The position numbers and the translations under genes are program-made. A stretch of 39,358 bases of DNA from Paraglomus occultum (Eukaryota; Glomeromycota; Glomeromycetes; Paraglomerales; Paraglomeraceae): positions 1 to 39,358 of the forward strand of contig CAJVPJ010000153.1 of NCBI GenBank assembly GCA_910592205.1. The letters run 5' to 3'. Position 1 is the first letter of the stretch; every line of letters begins with the position of its first letter. Positions 11,424 to 23,591 of the stretch are shown piece after piece. A model generated the notes under the pieces. That model was not told the DNA's origin and did not search any database. It worked only from the letters and a program-made list of their open reading frames with translations.

Positions 11424-11668
11424 GTAATGTAATATAAGTGTAATAGTAAGTGTGAGTGTAAGTGTAATAAGTGTAAGTGTAATATAAGTGTAATAGTAAG
11501 TGTGAGTGTAATAAGTGTAAGTGTAATATAAGTGTGAATGTAATAGTGAGTGTAATGTGTGAATGTAATGTGAGTGTAATGTGTGAATGTAATAGTGAGT
11601 GTAATGTGTGAGTGTAATGTGTGAGTGTAATGTGTGAGTGTAATGTGTGAGTGTAATGTGTAATAGTG
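11424..11668 (+). repeat. Minisatellite of AGTGTAA / GTGTGAGTGTAAT units
   Basis: About 245 bp of directly repeated GTGTAAT-type units. The left half mixes ATAAGTGTAATAGTAAGTGTGAG; the right half is a more regular GTGTGAGTGTAAT array. A 91-codon minus-strand open frame is a by-product of the repeat (Thr/His/Leu/Tyr only). Confidence 0.9.
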
Positions 11669-11989
11669 GTGCATTGTATACTCGAATATCATTTATTTTT
11701 TATCATTTCATATTTTTTACTGTAATCGCAAATACATATTTTTCATGCATTCTTAAATCCCACAAAAATAACTCTATTTTATACTCGTATTTTAAACTTT
11801 TGCTTTCGTCATACTCTATGACGTCCATTAATCCCGATTGTTTAGAATGGCGGAGAGGTAAGCAGCGCCCTTTTTTTCTCAAGCTCGTAGTATTAGTCGT
11901 TTTCCCTTCCCTTATTTACTACTTTTATAGGAGTACGTAACAAGAACTACGAGTGGGAGTAAAAATTATTAAGCAAGGCCGTAAGGAAT

Positions 11990-12396
11990 ACACACACTCG
12001 TACTGATAAACCCCAACTGTCCCAAACAATTAAAAGTAACTACACTACAAATTCTACTACATCCCATCTTTTCCAACCCACCACACACCCCCCTTTCCTT
12101 CCTTCTATATAAACTTACATCAAAAAAAATATACTCTACTAAAATCTTTATTCCTCTATATATTACGCCTTACTTACCCCATTCCTTGGTAGTTTATGAC
12201 TATAACTTCACTATAAAAAACCCCTCTGACTCTTTAAACCTTCACTACTCGTCACCTTACTCTGCAGCATTACTCGCAACCTTTACTTACGAACCCCCCC
12301 TTATTCCATAATTCAACCTACCAGCTAGAACTATCACACTACACCAATATTCTCCAAACCCCCCCTCCTTCACTATTCTACTTCCTCTTCTACAAA
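11990..12396 (+). promoter_or_regulatory. G-poor, pyrimidine-rich leader/promoter with TATA box
   Basis: The 400 bp before the ATG at 12397 are almost free of G on the plus strand and rich in C, T and A, ending in CTTCCTCTTCTACAAA-ATG. A good TATA box, TATATAAA, lies at 12106-12113; initiation about 30 nt downstream would give a leader of roughly 250 nt. Fungal pyrimidine-rich promoters often look like this. Function is inferred. Confidence 0.45.
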
Positions 12397-14180
12397 ATGC
12401 CTGCGACGCGAAAGCACCTGCACATATCTAAACCTCGTCGTCGACAACGTTCCGTTTCCCTAACTACCCGTGCTTCACGCTGCGGAGTCAAGAATTACAT
12501 CAATGTTATGAAATCTATTCATCCAAACGAAGAGTCCTTTTTTCCTGTAACCAAAGAATACATGGAAGAGTATATTGCTACAAAAAAGAAGCAAGGCAGC
12601 ATCAAGGCAAATTCGCTAGATCAATATTTCCAACATATTGAAAGCTACAATATGGCAATGGGTCATGGGTGGGACGCTGAAATATTTGAGCCGATGATGA
12701 GAGACGTGTTGGAAGAACTAGAAACGGTTGAAGGAAAGAATCCAAAGAAGAAAACCGGAAAAGACGATGAAGTACAGAACGAGAATGAAAGTGAGTTTAA
12801 CCAAAAGTGTAGCAAACTGTATAGATCATCGGCATTTAGTAGAGGGAGTAGTAGTTTACATCTGAGAGACTTTAGTGCGTTAGGTCTAGTAGATTAGATG
12901 AGATCAACGGGATTAGACAAATCTGATCAACACCATCTGGTGAAAAATATCGTATGCATCGTGCGTATGATTCGAATCACAACCTCCGATCCGATCAATG
13001 CATATTATACGTGACTAACAAACGCTCAACTTTTTCCCTCTCCCCCAACACGATTTAGATACAACATCCTCGCTCCAACTCACTCTAGTCTGTTACGACA
13101 GCTCGTCGTCACCACCAGCTCGCATCGACTTTACTTCAAAACTCGTCTTACCCGACCTAACCGCAGCAGATCCTGCGAATGCCTTGAAACTGATCTATGA
13201 GACGCTTTCCAAGTATCGCCCCCCCAAGAGATGGGGAGATGTCGACAAATCTATGTTGTACTATCGACTCGAATCATGGGACGCAGATCAGCGCTGTTCG
13301 CTGGCAGATGAAGAAGGTTACAAGACATTTTGGACTCATGTGTGCAGCCAGACGGAAACCGGCAACGCAGTACAACTGGTAGTGCACGGAAAGAGGAACA
13401 CTGGTGGAAACGCTGCGAACGGAGGTAAGAAAAAGTTGATCAGGATAATTGTGATGTAAACGGTGAATTCAACTTGCACAAGCATTCAAGAACATACTCT
13501 CACAGTATCAGTATCTTTCTCTCTACCCAATCCTACTCTAGCTCCAAAGACGAATCTTGTAATCGGCACAAATATCAATCATACCCCGACAAATTTACCT
13601 CTTGCGCCGCTCACTCCACGCAAAAGTCCACCACGTTTATCCAACACTGGGCTTGACATGATAACAGGTCTGTTTGGTATGAATGAATTCAATAATTTTG
13701 AATTTCCCAATGCTGAGTGTAAGTTGAAAATCGCAAATGCTATACAAGCTTTGAGCTAACCCTGTTTTTGATGTCTTTTTTTTTTTTTTTGTATTCTCCA
13801 ACGCTAAACTTGACGCTATTCTTCCTCGTGGTATTCCTTCCATGATACATCACTATATTCTTCTTCAACACACACGCTTTATAGATTCTCCAGTATCTTC
13901 ACCGACATTCCAACAAATCCGCTCAGTTACGATTCGCTCGCCAAGTAAAGTCTACAAAAACAACATTGCCGTAACCGACAACACGACCTTTGAGTCGCTC
14001 ATCAACTTTGCCTTCAAAAAACCGCCTCCGCCCGGGAAGCAATTCGTGTTAATGAGTGCAAACGGTGAACTCGAATACATGCCGGGAGATGTTGTAAGAA
14101 AGGCCATTCATGGAGTCGGTCATGCAGACGTTATTGTTAGGGTCGAAGATGTTAGGGAAGTGGATTTTAGTCATTTTTGA
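12397..14180 (+). CDS. Uncharacterised protein (410 aa), 4 exons, recombinase-like N-terminal region
   Basis: Exons 12397-12790, 13059-13424, 13542-13718, 13885-14180 join in frame to 410 aa. Intron 3 has a GCTAAC branch-point-like site and a 15-T run. Exon 3 could also start at 13506 in the same frame. Residues 1-30 are Arg/Lys-rich, a likely nuclear signal. Residues about 35-110 (FPVTKEYMEEYI, IKANSLDQYFQHIESYN, GHGW) resemble the helical core-binding domain of tyrosine recombinases and Crypton transposases. No catalytic R..HxxR..Y domain follows. Instead there are two segments of alternating strands and helices (about 135-240 and 315-405), joined by a Pro/Ser-rich linker. The second ends in HADVIVRVEDV. 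I do not recognise the whole protein. It may be a domesticated recombinase relative or an unrelated nuclear protein. Confidence 0.7.
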
Positions 14181-16403
14181 AATGATGAGATACGAGAAGA
14201 GAGAGAAGCGAGAAGAGAGAGAGACGTGCAAGCAAAGCGAAAAACAGCATGTGGGAGTGTTGAAAAGAGATGGATGGATCAGAGGTAAAATGGCCTAACA
14301 AAGAAGGGGTTGTTAGTAATCTGCAAGAATAATGATGTGAAGAAATTTTGCAAAACCGCTTTATGAATAAGTAGCACGAAAGTTTCAGTTCGCTACAAAG
14401 CGACCGAGAACTTATTATTAGTATTAGTTTTTTAATAATTGCTTTTGATTCGTAGTTTATGCTTTGGTAGTTTAATGCGAGGGAGATTTTTTTATTGAAT
14501 GGTTAGTTTTTTTATTCTCCACAACAACAAAAAAAAAGAACGCTTTTTATTGCAATTGACACCTTTTGGCGACATCGAACATTGTGTGATATTGTGCATA
14601 TTTGCATTTCTTGTTTATCTTTCTTTCTTTCTTTATATTCACTTTTTTTTCCTTGTAAAAATTTGTGCTTTGAACTTTGGTTATTATATATTGCTTATCC
14701 CCCCCCCTCCCCAATTCTTGTTTGTCTTCTTCCTACTCCCTCGCTTTCCTCACTTTCATTCAATGCTTTAACTGGTTCTCTCCCTGCATTCGAAAGCCTA
14801 TTCTTAACTTAAAGCAGTAGGAAATATTTGTAAAATAAAAAATTTGAAAATAAAGGGGTGCGAATTAGGTTTTAGTAAATAAGTATTTTAATTACAAAAA
14901 ATTTTGGGGTTCGAAAACTGTGCACAAGTGTTCGATGCAGGTTAGAGAGCACTTGATAGTGTTAATTAGAACTTGTTGGAATGCTCGTTTCAGCACGTTA
15001 ATTTCAGGTGTGAAATTAAACATAACGTTTGTTGATTAATTACGTACATGTGACGCGCGATTGGGGGGAGAAAGAGACTACTAGTTTAGAGGATCCCCCG
15101 GTTTTTCACGGCCCGCGCGCCAATTTTTAAGAGCGATGGTTTAAAAAAGATTTGATTGGAGGGTTTTGCCATTTTAAATAACGTCCTTTTCTTATCTTTC
15201 CCTAAGTTCTGTTGTATGTCCATATATGGTTGGGAATGTTTTGGCATGGGTACCAGCTAGGTAATTGCCGATTGTCCAACAATAATAATAACAACAATAG
15301 ATTAGATTCGACATAAGTTAAGATAGGGAATTTTATATATACATACATAGATACATAGAATAAACAGATAACTTTATTGCGAATCACAATTGTAAACAAC
15401 CGTTCGATTTACAATTGTTTTTTTCTTGGCGGGTTTCTAGGTATGCTTTCGCACAATATGGATTCTTCCAAGTCTTATTATAAATAATGGATTAAGTAAT
15501 AAGTGGCGATGCTACAAATAAACTATAACCAACAATACTTGATTGTAAAAGCATTCATTGAACCGGCTACTGCTCAGAGTAATGTAAATATAATTTATTA
15601 AAGGTATGTGTTTTCTATCTCTTAAACAGTGGTTGTGGCTTTTTAAATAAACAAACAATCAACTATGGCGAAGACAGATGGAGAAAGTCTAGCGATGGGC
15701 TGGGCATGTTGGTTATCTTTTTCAGCCAATATCACGTTTTTTGATAACGTAAAATGAAATCTTTTTTATTTTAACTCGATAAAGGCTGGTATAAAAATTT
15801 TCCATGTGCACTGGGTTGGGTCGGTCGGAACCATTAATGAAAAATGTTTGATTGTTCATACTAACTAGTTTTACCGTCAATTATGTGTTAATGATGACGT
15901 GTAGTATAATGGTTGGTATCCCATATCACAAATGGGCTAATAGAAATTCTCCAAAGAGTAAACAATCTGTTATGTACAAGTCATCCCGAAGTAGTTTTAC
16001 CCGTAACCGATTCGTTCATGCCCAATGGTCAGAGGCTTTTTGCGTCACTCTCTCGTTGGCCTATAACTAATTTCTTAAAAATCTAAAACGTAAATTTTTT
16101 CAATCTAACCTGTAAGGGCTGTGTCAATTGCTTGGAATTTGTGCAAAAAAGTTTTTACTTTGCCCCGTAACTTTTGCGGGCCATCTCAAAGATGGGGGAG
16201 GCGGAGAGGAGGGGGGAGGGGGGGGGGGGGGGGGAGCAGACATCTGGTCATGAACGGTTTGATAGTAATGTATACACAGTAGGGGGAGCGGGCGTACTGC
16301 GTATACATAATCAAATATTAACACAATGAACATATAGGATGTGTGTAACCTTTGGCCATTGTTTCCAACGTGCTTGCGTTATGAACCTTAATTCATTGTG
16401 AAA
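14181..16403. other. Intergenic region; purine tract, no supported gene
   Basis: Directly after the stop codon comes a purine tract (about 14189-14225, GAGAAGAGAGAGAAGCGAG), probably in the 3' UTR and the opposite of the pyrimidine-rich leader. The rest is AT-rich with C and T runs near 14700. Open frames here are low complexity (Phe/Leu/Ser) and are not called. Confidence 0.5.
16193..16234 (+). repeat. G-rich tract ending in 17 consecutive G
   Basis: GGGGGAGGCGGAGAGGAGGG-type sequence followed by G17 at 16218-16234. It has quadruplex-forming potential on the plus strand. The minus-strand frame across it is a poly-Pro artefact. Confidence 0.85.
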
Positions 16404-16640
16404 ATGAGTTTTAAAATTATTGGTCTTTATGTTACACCCGTGCCAAAAGTGAAGATGATACGTCATGGTGGAACGTTAACGAAAGATAAGCCTGCACTCG
16501 ACCAACCGCCCAGTTCTCGGCTTATCTTACGCTACCCCCCATCTCTCTCTATCAGAAATATTGAATTTGTTTTCGTAGATGAGTGTGGCCGGAAACTAGT
16601 CTACGGCTACAAACCAAAAGTAAGCACGCGCCAAAAATAA
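16404..16640 (+). CDS. Possible small protein (78 aa), unrecognised
   Basis: ATG at 16404 to TAA at 16638-16640, without intron. The composition is unusually protein-like for this AT-rich stretch: PVPKVKMIRHGG, LDQPPSSRLILRYPPS, then EFVFVDECGRKLVYGYKPK, which reads like a beta-hairpin domain end. An AATAAA-containing stretch (CCAATAAAAGTC near 16730) could serve as polyadenylation signal. No signal peptide or membrane segment. It could be an intact small gene or a surviving piece of a larger repeat-family protein. Confidence 0.35.
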   Translation: MSFKIIGLYVTPVPKVKMIRHGGTLTKDKPALDQPPSSRLILRYPPSLSIRNIEFVFVDECGRKLVYGYKPKVSTRQK

Positions 16641-19600
16641 TAATATCATTATCTTGTCTTAAAGTAGAGCACCGTTGTTTGTGTTACTACATTATAGTTG
16701 TTACACTTAATAAGTATATTTATTTCGGGCCAATAAAAGTCTGCACACAATGCTTCTGACCGTCATTTATTTATTATTGGAAATAAATACAACTACAAAC
16801 ATACCCTTAAAAAGCAGAATGCTGTATTAGAGAATATTATTAATTCACAAAGTTGATCTCTGTCTTACTCTTCTATTCACATAATTTTCCCATCAAATTC
16901 AACAGATAAAAAGTTCTAAACCAAAAAATCTCTTTACAAAGTAGCAATTGAATTCATTTGTAAATTTTATACCCGGATGGTAAGTAGTAAATATTAATTA
17001 TAAGTTGTCTTAAAATAAGCTTTTATATGTAGATGGGTTTTGTAGTAAAATCCTTTACTACGTGCAAGTTGATAAAATACTTAAACTTGTAGCCTTTTCC
17101 CCCTCAATAAACAATACGTCTTTTGAATAATATTATTCAATTGTTTGAAGGAAAAAATATTTGTCTAATAGTTATCATATGACAAAAAAGGAATAATTAC
17201 TGCATATTAATTAAAGTCACATGCGTTTGAACATCTATACTTACAGTAATTTAGTAATATACACGGACATACTTTTTAAGTCAGAGGCAAAATAAAAAAT
17301 TTTACATGCAGTGGCATGAGAACTTTTTTTTTTCCTACAAGTTAATGATATTATAGATATGTACATTGGCTTACAATACTATTGAAACAATGCTTAAACA
17401 TTAAAGTTTTAATAAAGCCAACTAAAAAAAAAAGTGGTAAACAAATGAATAGTTGCAAGAGTAAAGCCAAGCCAACGGAAACTCAAAAAAAAAGGACCAA
17501 GAAACATAACAAGCACGGCTATTATAAATTTTGTTATAATAATAAAATTTTCAATAAGAAAACTAATTCAGCCTTAGCCGATATTAGTAATAAATTACCA
17601 TGTACGGTGTAGCTGTTACAAACCAATAACAGCGCAATTTCAACCAAACATTGATCATTTGACCTATTGAGGATAATATCGGAGATGTATAGTAATAGTA
17701 TCGATTAAGCCTCAATAATACCTTTTAATTTATTCGTACATCTCGCAGAAAAAATTTTTTTTTCAATTGAGCTCTGAAAAAATGAAAACTTTCTTCTTTT
17801 CACACTTCATGACGATCCCGTTATTTACATAATATACTATGCAATGTATTATAGTGTGTAACAATATGTCGCTTCTGCACATTATGTTAGTAGATCAGAT
17901 TGATATTACATAACAAGAATGCAGATAACAAGGAGGTTTGTCATGTTTTATTCGTAAAAAATGCATAGTGATACAAGAGTTTTCATTACATTCAGTATAG
18001 ATAGAAAAAGAAACATACCCGATATACACATCTTTTCGTAATGTTCTATTCAACAATGAACACATTCTAGCAAGGTTTGACCAATAATCCATGTACATCA
18101 TAACCATCGACCACAATGGGGTTGTCTCATCTATTTTTAAATGTGTGTCTATGGAACAACAGTCACACATTCTCTCACTTATCATCTGCTCGCCGAGTAT
18201 CAGGTTCCACAGCAATTCTTATTTGCGTGGTACTAATACTGATTGATAATGAGCGTACGGCATTATGCGAGGAAAAGTAAATACTAGTCATTGTAAGCTA
18301 ATGAAAGGACATGATAAAAGCAGTCATTTATCAATGATCGTTCATAGGATTAACCAATCGCAACACTATCAGATATCAAAACTTGTTCGACTGGTCACTC
18401 GCGCAAGAAGTGCAGGAAATAACATGATTACCTAATTAAGAAAACAAGGAGATGCGATAATTCTCATAGTAGATAGTCTCATTGTTTCTGCGCAGTTGTG
18501 TAAGTAGATATAAGCATAACATTATGAATCAATCTGACCATTCTCGTAAGAACAAAAAACAAATAATTGAATACTATCATGTTATCAGTGTGAAAAAAAA
18601 AACCCAACCGCAATCGGAGTACATTTCCGATAATCGATAACCCAATCACTATATCGATAAGAATGCGCTGTTCGTTTTTGATTAAAGCGATTTTATTGTA
18701 TTTACTACTTTGCTCGGAGGCACAAAGTGGATGAAAAAGATGGGTTTTGTGATTGTTACATTGGTCGTCTAGAACATTTGCAGGTAACAAATATAGAAAC
18801 GTACTTCTTTTTGAATTCCGGTTTTGTAAATTAAGTTGGATTATATTTGGAAATATATGGTGATACAGCATACACAATCCAGGAATGCCCGACGGAATAA
18901 TGCGGAAAACGCTAAGAACGCCCAGTAACAGTAAATCAAAAGAGCTTGAGAAAATTCCGTGGGACAAGGATCTTCGTCAACGCACATTGTAAATTATAGT
19001 TACACGCTGTTGTTAATCCGACAATAACAGTACACGTGATATTTCTACTCGCGTAGAACATGGAAACAAAATGAGCGGCTTGAACACTTTAAAAGAAAGG
19101 GTATTCTAATTACACATTACGACAGAACGAATATGTCAATCAGTACGTAATGTATAAGAGCGATGACTCGATAAGAACTATTCCCTGACGTTACAAGATT
19201 ATAGAGTCTGCCAAAGTAGGAAAATGTACAGACACGGCACTAGCAATTTTCATTCATAATTAGCCCAATTATAATCAATTTAGCCTCCGATGACCGAAAA
19301 GCGTCCGGGAGATGTCGATAATCATATTATTTTATCGACTTGCGTCAATGTCTTGTATTATGCTTTTCAACATGTTTTGAACAAGCGGGCTGCAAAGTCT
19401 ATAGTTTAATTACACACAACTCGCGTTTTTACGATCTAAAATTCTAAAGAATTTGCAAACCTCATCAGGAGATAAACTCGTATATTCTAATAATGACTAA
19501 CTATATAAGACAGTTTGATATTGTCACTACTAATTTAGAAATTAAAGTTGTTAAAAGTACAGACGTTTTTTAGTTGAGGGTTTATATTCACGTATATCTA

Positions 19601-21554
19601 CATATACGTTTTTGAGTAATTAATAAATTTTAGTATAATTACTTTTTATTTTTTTGGCCTTGCATGTATCTGTTAATTTTTTGACTTGATCAAACCCTAA
19701 ATCCGGTTACGAAGGCGTTTTTGGATACGTTATTATTATGCCCTCTTAAGACTTTAGCTAACATATAGTAATAGTGAAAGATAATTGACATTACGAAACT
19801 GAGGTTATGTTACCCATTCATAACGACGTAGTTGTATTTATATCATTATTTAAATGTCGAGATGATATGCAACGCGGAAACAATTTATGTGGAAACAACC
19901 TGTAACGCGAACGAAATTGTGTGATAAAAGATAACATTTGATTTTATTTACTTTGTCGCTTAGTATTATCAGATAAATATCGAACGTTATTTTATTTGAC
20001 TTTGCTTTATCTGTTCTATTTTATTCCTTAAAGAAAATTTTGCCTGCAAATCGTATTGACAATTTTCTGTCATTACGCGAGATTTTATTAGAGTTTTTCT
20101 GAATCGACAAGACTTGAATTATCATTATGCAACAGAAATACCATTCAGATTTTCCACATACGTGCAAAATTCACTCCGTTTACCTCCCATTCCCATCTTG
20201 AAAAAATTTCCTAAATGTAAGCATGAAATTTGCATGTCTGTTTGCCGCGTAGTTAATTAAAATGCTTATAATAGTTAACCTGAGTTTCAGTTTAGCACTA
20301 GCCGTGAAACTTCTTCATTCAAATTCTCGTTGTGCGTTATCTTGTTTGAGCATAACAAGCATATGAGATGTTTACCAGCAATATGATAGAAGAACATGGT
20401 ATTCTGGAAATGTATATGTAGTAAAGAGATCGAGGAAAAAATCCGAACAAAGAATTATGTGTTATTCAAAATGATATAAAAGAGATAATTGTATTTTTTT
20501 GGAGCCTACCAATAAAAAATAAGTAAAAAAAGGCTTGCCTTTAAGCATGCATTATCTCACACAGAAACGTCTGTTGGTTATAATATTAGGTTTGATAGAT
20601 TCGCAAAAAGTATGCTTCAATTTTAATTAATAATAAGGAATTGTCTATTATCTAAAAATACAAAAATTGTGAAAAAAAAATTAAGGCAATTTGCCTGCAA
20701 ATGGCCACCAGTTTAATGGATAAACGTTGGCATTAATATTAATAAAATTCGAATAATTATCCACCTCTCTGGCTACTCAATCGCGTATTAATTTTATGAA
20801 TTATTTTCACAAGCACCTTATTCAAACGTTGTAAAGTTTAAATTATCTAATATCAAAAAAAAAATGCAAACGTGAAGAATAAAAACACAGTCTTTCAGCA
20901 AGATTATAGTGATTATAGAGGCTAATGCAATGACTCATTATACTCTTTCCTTTGCTCGAACGTTTGCTCAGACTTTCTACTACTTACGTACTTACCCACA
21001 GCCAAATTATGTAATGATTTTGTTTATGGGTAATTTTTGCTATTATAAGCTAATTTCGGTGTGAATCGAATATTTTTTATAAATTTGGAGGGTTGATAAC
21101 CGGGCATTTTGGTTCTGGTAATTCGTTAGTCACATGGTGTATCTCACACGGTGCAAAAATCACTATTGCGCGATTTTGGTAGGTTTTTTATGATGCAACG
21201 GTATTAGTACTTTTTTTTTGCAAGCGCTTCTGTATGGTTATCAAAAGTGTACAGCTTTCTTGACTTACCACATCTCTCATTACTAAAGCCTATTTTTACT
21301 CATGCAATTTCTATTAATTCAAACTTATCATTATGTGAAAAAAGATTGCAATCATATAGTAATTTTAAAAAGAGATGGGTAGTGTATATGTCTTTTGACA
21401 TTACGAGCTCTTTCCTCCTTTGGCCAAGATCTACACTACGTCATGCTTTAAAGACAATGTGCATGACACATATTCAGTTGACGCCCTAATTTTGGGATCA
21501 TTAGCAACTCATCAATCGTCTGTCTCGTTCTCTCTGTTCTGCTAAAAGATCTTG
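16641..21554. other. 5-kb AT-rich region without a supported gene
   Basis: I read both strands and found no splice-consistent or family-recognisable frame. The longest open frames (17895-18215 and 18479-18967, both minus) lack motifs. A 38-codon minus-strand ORF at about 18170-18284 (begins MTSIYFSSHNAV, ends RRADDK) and a lysine-rich frame at 17391-17612 (+) are noted but not called. The right end must contain the promoter of the MMTAG2-family gene. Confidence 0.5.
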
Positions 21555-23045
21555 ATGTACCATCCACCACGAGGAGGTGTAAGAGGTGGAAGGGTAAGAT
21601 TTCAACGAAAGCCTCTTGAATTCAGTGCATTTGTTTCCGTCGCTCACAAATTTTCCCAACGCTATTCATAGGATCAATTTAGTTGTATGTAACTTGTCAA
21701 GCGGATGATCTCGTCGAAGGCACCGATTTACTTCCTACTTGCTGTTTATTAGTATATCCTGTATATTTTGAACTTTTGCTAAATTTTGGTAATTTCGCTT
21801 CTACAGGGGAGTAAGTATTGAGAAAGCAACTTTGAACTTGCTGCTGTTATCATGGACAAATTTTAAAACAATTCGTCACCAGGGATGTAAAGACAGACAA
21901 GTATCGAGAGAATTATTTGGGACATTCAGTGCATGCTCCAGTTGGCAGGTAAGCTCATTCTTGCTGGTCGCTTGATAAGGATGATTTTACCCAAATCTAA
22001 CTGTTTATGTATTTTATTCGTTGTAGATGGCAACAAGGTTTGGCCTGATTTTCTTTTCCCTTCCCCCTTTCTAATTGTAAGCAAAATCCGGCCTGCTTGC
22101 TTATTTTGTGCCGCTCAAAATTTAGGCAAAGATCTGACTTGGTATGCAAAAGATGGAACGCCAATAAGACCAGAGAAAGAAGAGATTGACAAAGTCAAGT
22201 CGGCTGAAGCAGAGTTGATGGCATCTATGCTGTAAGTCGTGGCACCTGTCTTAGTTTATGAGTAATATTCTCAGGAAGATTTATGCGTATTGCTCTCCCA
22301 TATAGTGGTAAAAAACGATCAAAGGTATCGCAGTCAGCCCAGGAAGGCGTTGGTGAGACCCAGGCACAGCAGAAAACGGATGAAACCGAACAGGTATGAA
22401 ACGACGCTTAACATCTTTGAGTATATGATTTTACAGTAAGGTATGATGTTAAAGAATTTGATATTATAATTTACAGGATGACGATGGGATGACCAACGAA
22501 GAAATTAGCCGAAAGAAAGTTAAAGGAGAGGGTAAAACGAAATCGAAAGATGGTCGAGCTCGAGAACGCCGAGAAGAAAAAGGAAAACGGGTACTTACTT
22601 GATGTTTCCCTCCCATCATGATTATTGATTTGACATAATTTTGTTCTTTTTTTGTTATTTCTAGAGGCTTGACCACAAATCCGCTCGTCGTAGAAGCAAA
22701 GATAGAGATGATGACCGCCATCGCCGGTCATCTCGACGCAGTCCAAGTGATGAGGATCGATTTCGACGACGGTCTTCTCGAAAATCGCGCAGTTTAAGCG
22801 AGGAACGAGACGTGCGAGGTCGTAGTACTAGTCCAAGCCGCGATCGCAGACCCCATAAAGACTATCAGCACAGTAGGAGTCGGAGTCGGAATAGGGAGCG
22901 GAGTAGGAATAGGGAGCGGAGTAGGAATAGGGATCGGAGTCGGAGTAGAAGTGAAAGTCGGGGTAGAAATCGAAAACGGCACGAGGATAGGAGAAAGAGA
23001 CGGCGGAGTCGAAGTCGTAGCAAAAGATATTTCGATGATGCCTAA
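21555..23045 (+). CDS. MMTAG2: MMTAG2-family (MMtag / 'kinase phosphorylation protein') protein with RS-rich tail, 9 exons
   Basis: Nuclear protein family found across eukaryotes; its exact role is poorly known. Exons: 21555-21593, 21672-21684, 21807-21810, 21883-21948, 22027-22037, 22126-22231, 22306-22393, 22477-22590, 22665-23045. They join in frame to 273 aa. The first 45 residues are the family signature: RGGVRGGRDQFSWEDVKTD, then KYRENYLGHSVHAPVGRWQ, then GKDLTWYAKD. Exons 2, 3 and 5 are 13, 4 and 11 nt; without the 4-nt exon the Trp-Glu of FSWEDV and the frame are lost. The tail (about residues 148-273) is Arg/Ser-rich with SRNRER repeats, typical of splicing-associated proteins. The donor of exon 5 (GTTTGG) is weak; the others are near consensus. 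Confidence 0.93.
22884..22938 (+). repeat. 18-bp tandem repeats coding SRNRER
   Basis: Three near-identical copies of the GGAGTAGGAATAGGGAGC-type unit within the RS tail, suggesting expansion by slippage. Confidence 0.8.
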
Positions 23046-23591
23046 GAGTCATGGTCTGTTCTAACAAAGTCTAGCAATACGTTAATTAAAACCAGGAAAA
23101 AAATATTACCCAGTCTTTCCAATCTTAGAACTTTTTAGGGCAACAGAAAGCTAATAAAAATCTAATAAAAAATTAACATAGTCACTTGAAAATAATTCGA
23201 TTACGTTATCTGTCTATTTAACGCGTAACATATGATGCGCATAATATGTAATGGGGCAATCGCCAGATGTTGGATCAACCGACAACTTTCCGAGTATGAT
23301 TGTATAGCCAATAAATTGTCCGAGATATAGACATTCACGTACTTTGAATGAAAGATAAGAAATAATTGTTTAATACACAAAGTAGACTCGTATCTGCAAA
23401 ATAAGAAATCGAATTCGCAAATGTCAATTTGCGTTATCTCATCATCTACTTGCTAACTAATTTGTGTCGGTATGTGGTGATCCTGATGTTGTGACTGTGA
23501 CTATTACAAAGTGTGACTATAAGCAAATGTGATTGTCGACTGCACACATTTTTTTCTGAAAATTATCACGCAACCAGCCCTATTATAAAAA
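23046..23591. other. Intergenic region between the MMTAG2-family gene and RRP7
   Basis: AT-rich, no open frame of note. It should hold the 3' UTR of the left gene (AATAAAAAT at about 23153-23165) and the promoter of RRP7. Confidence 0.5.

Noticed and set aside
18479-18967. 162-codon minus-strand frame with hydrophobic stretches
   Set aside because: No recognisable motif, no splice support, and an overlapping frame at its 5' end (MCVDEDPCPTEFSQ) looks equally protein-like, so neither is convincing.
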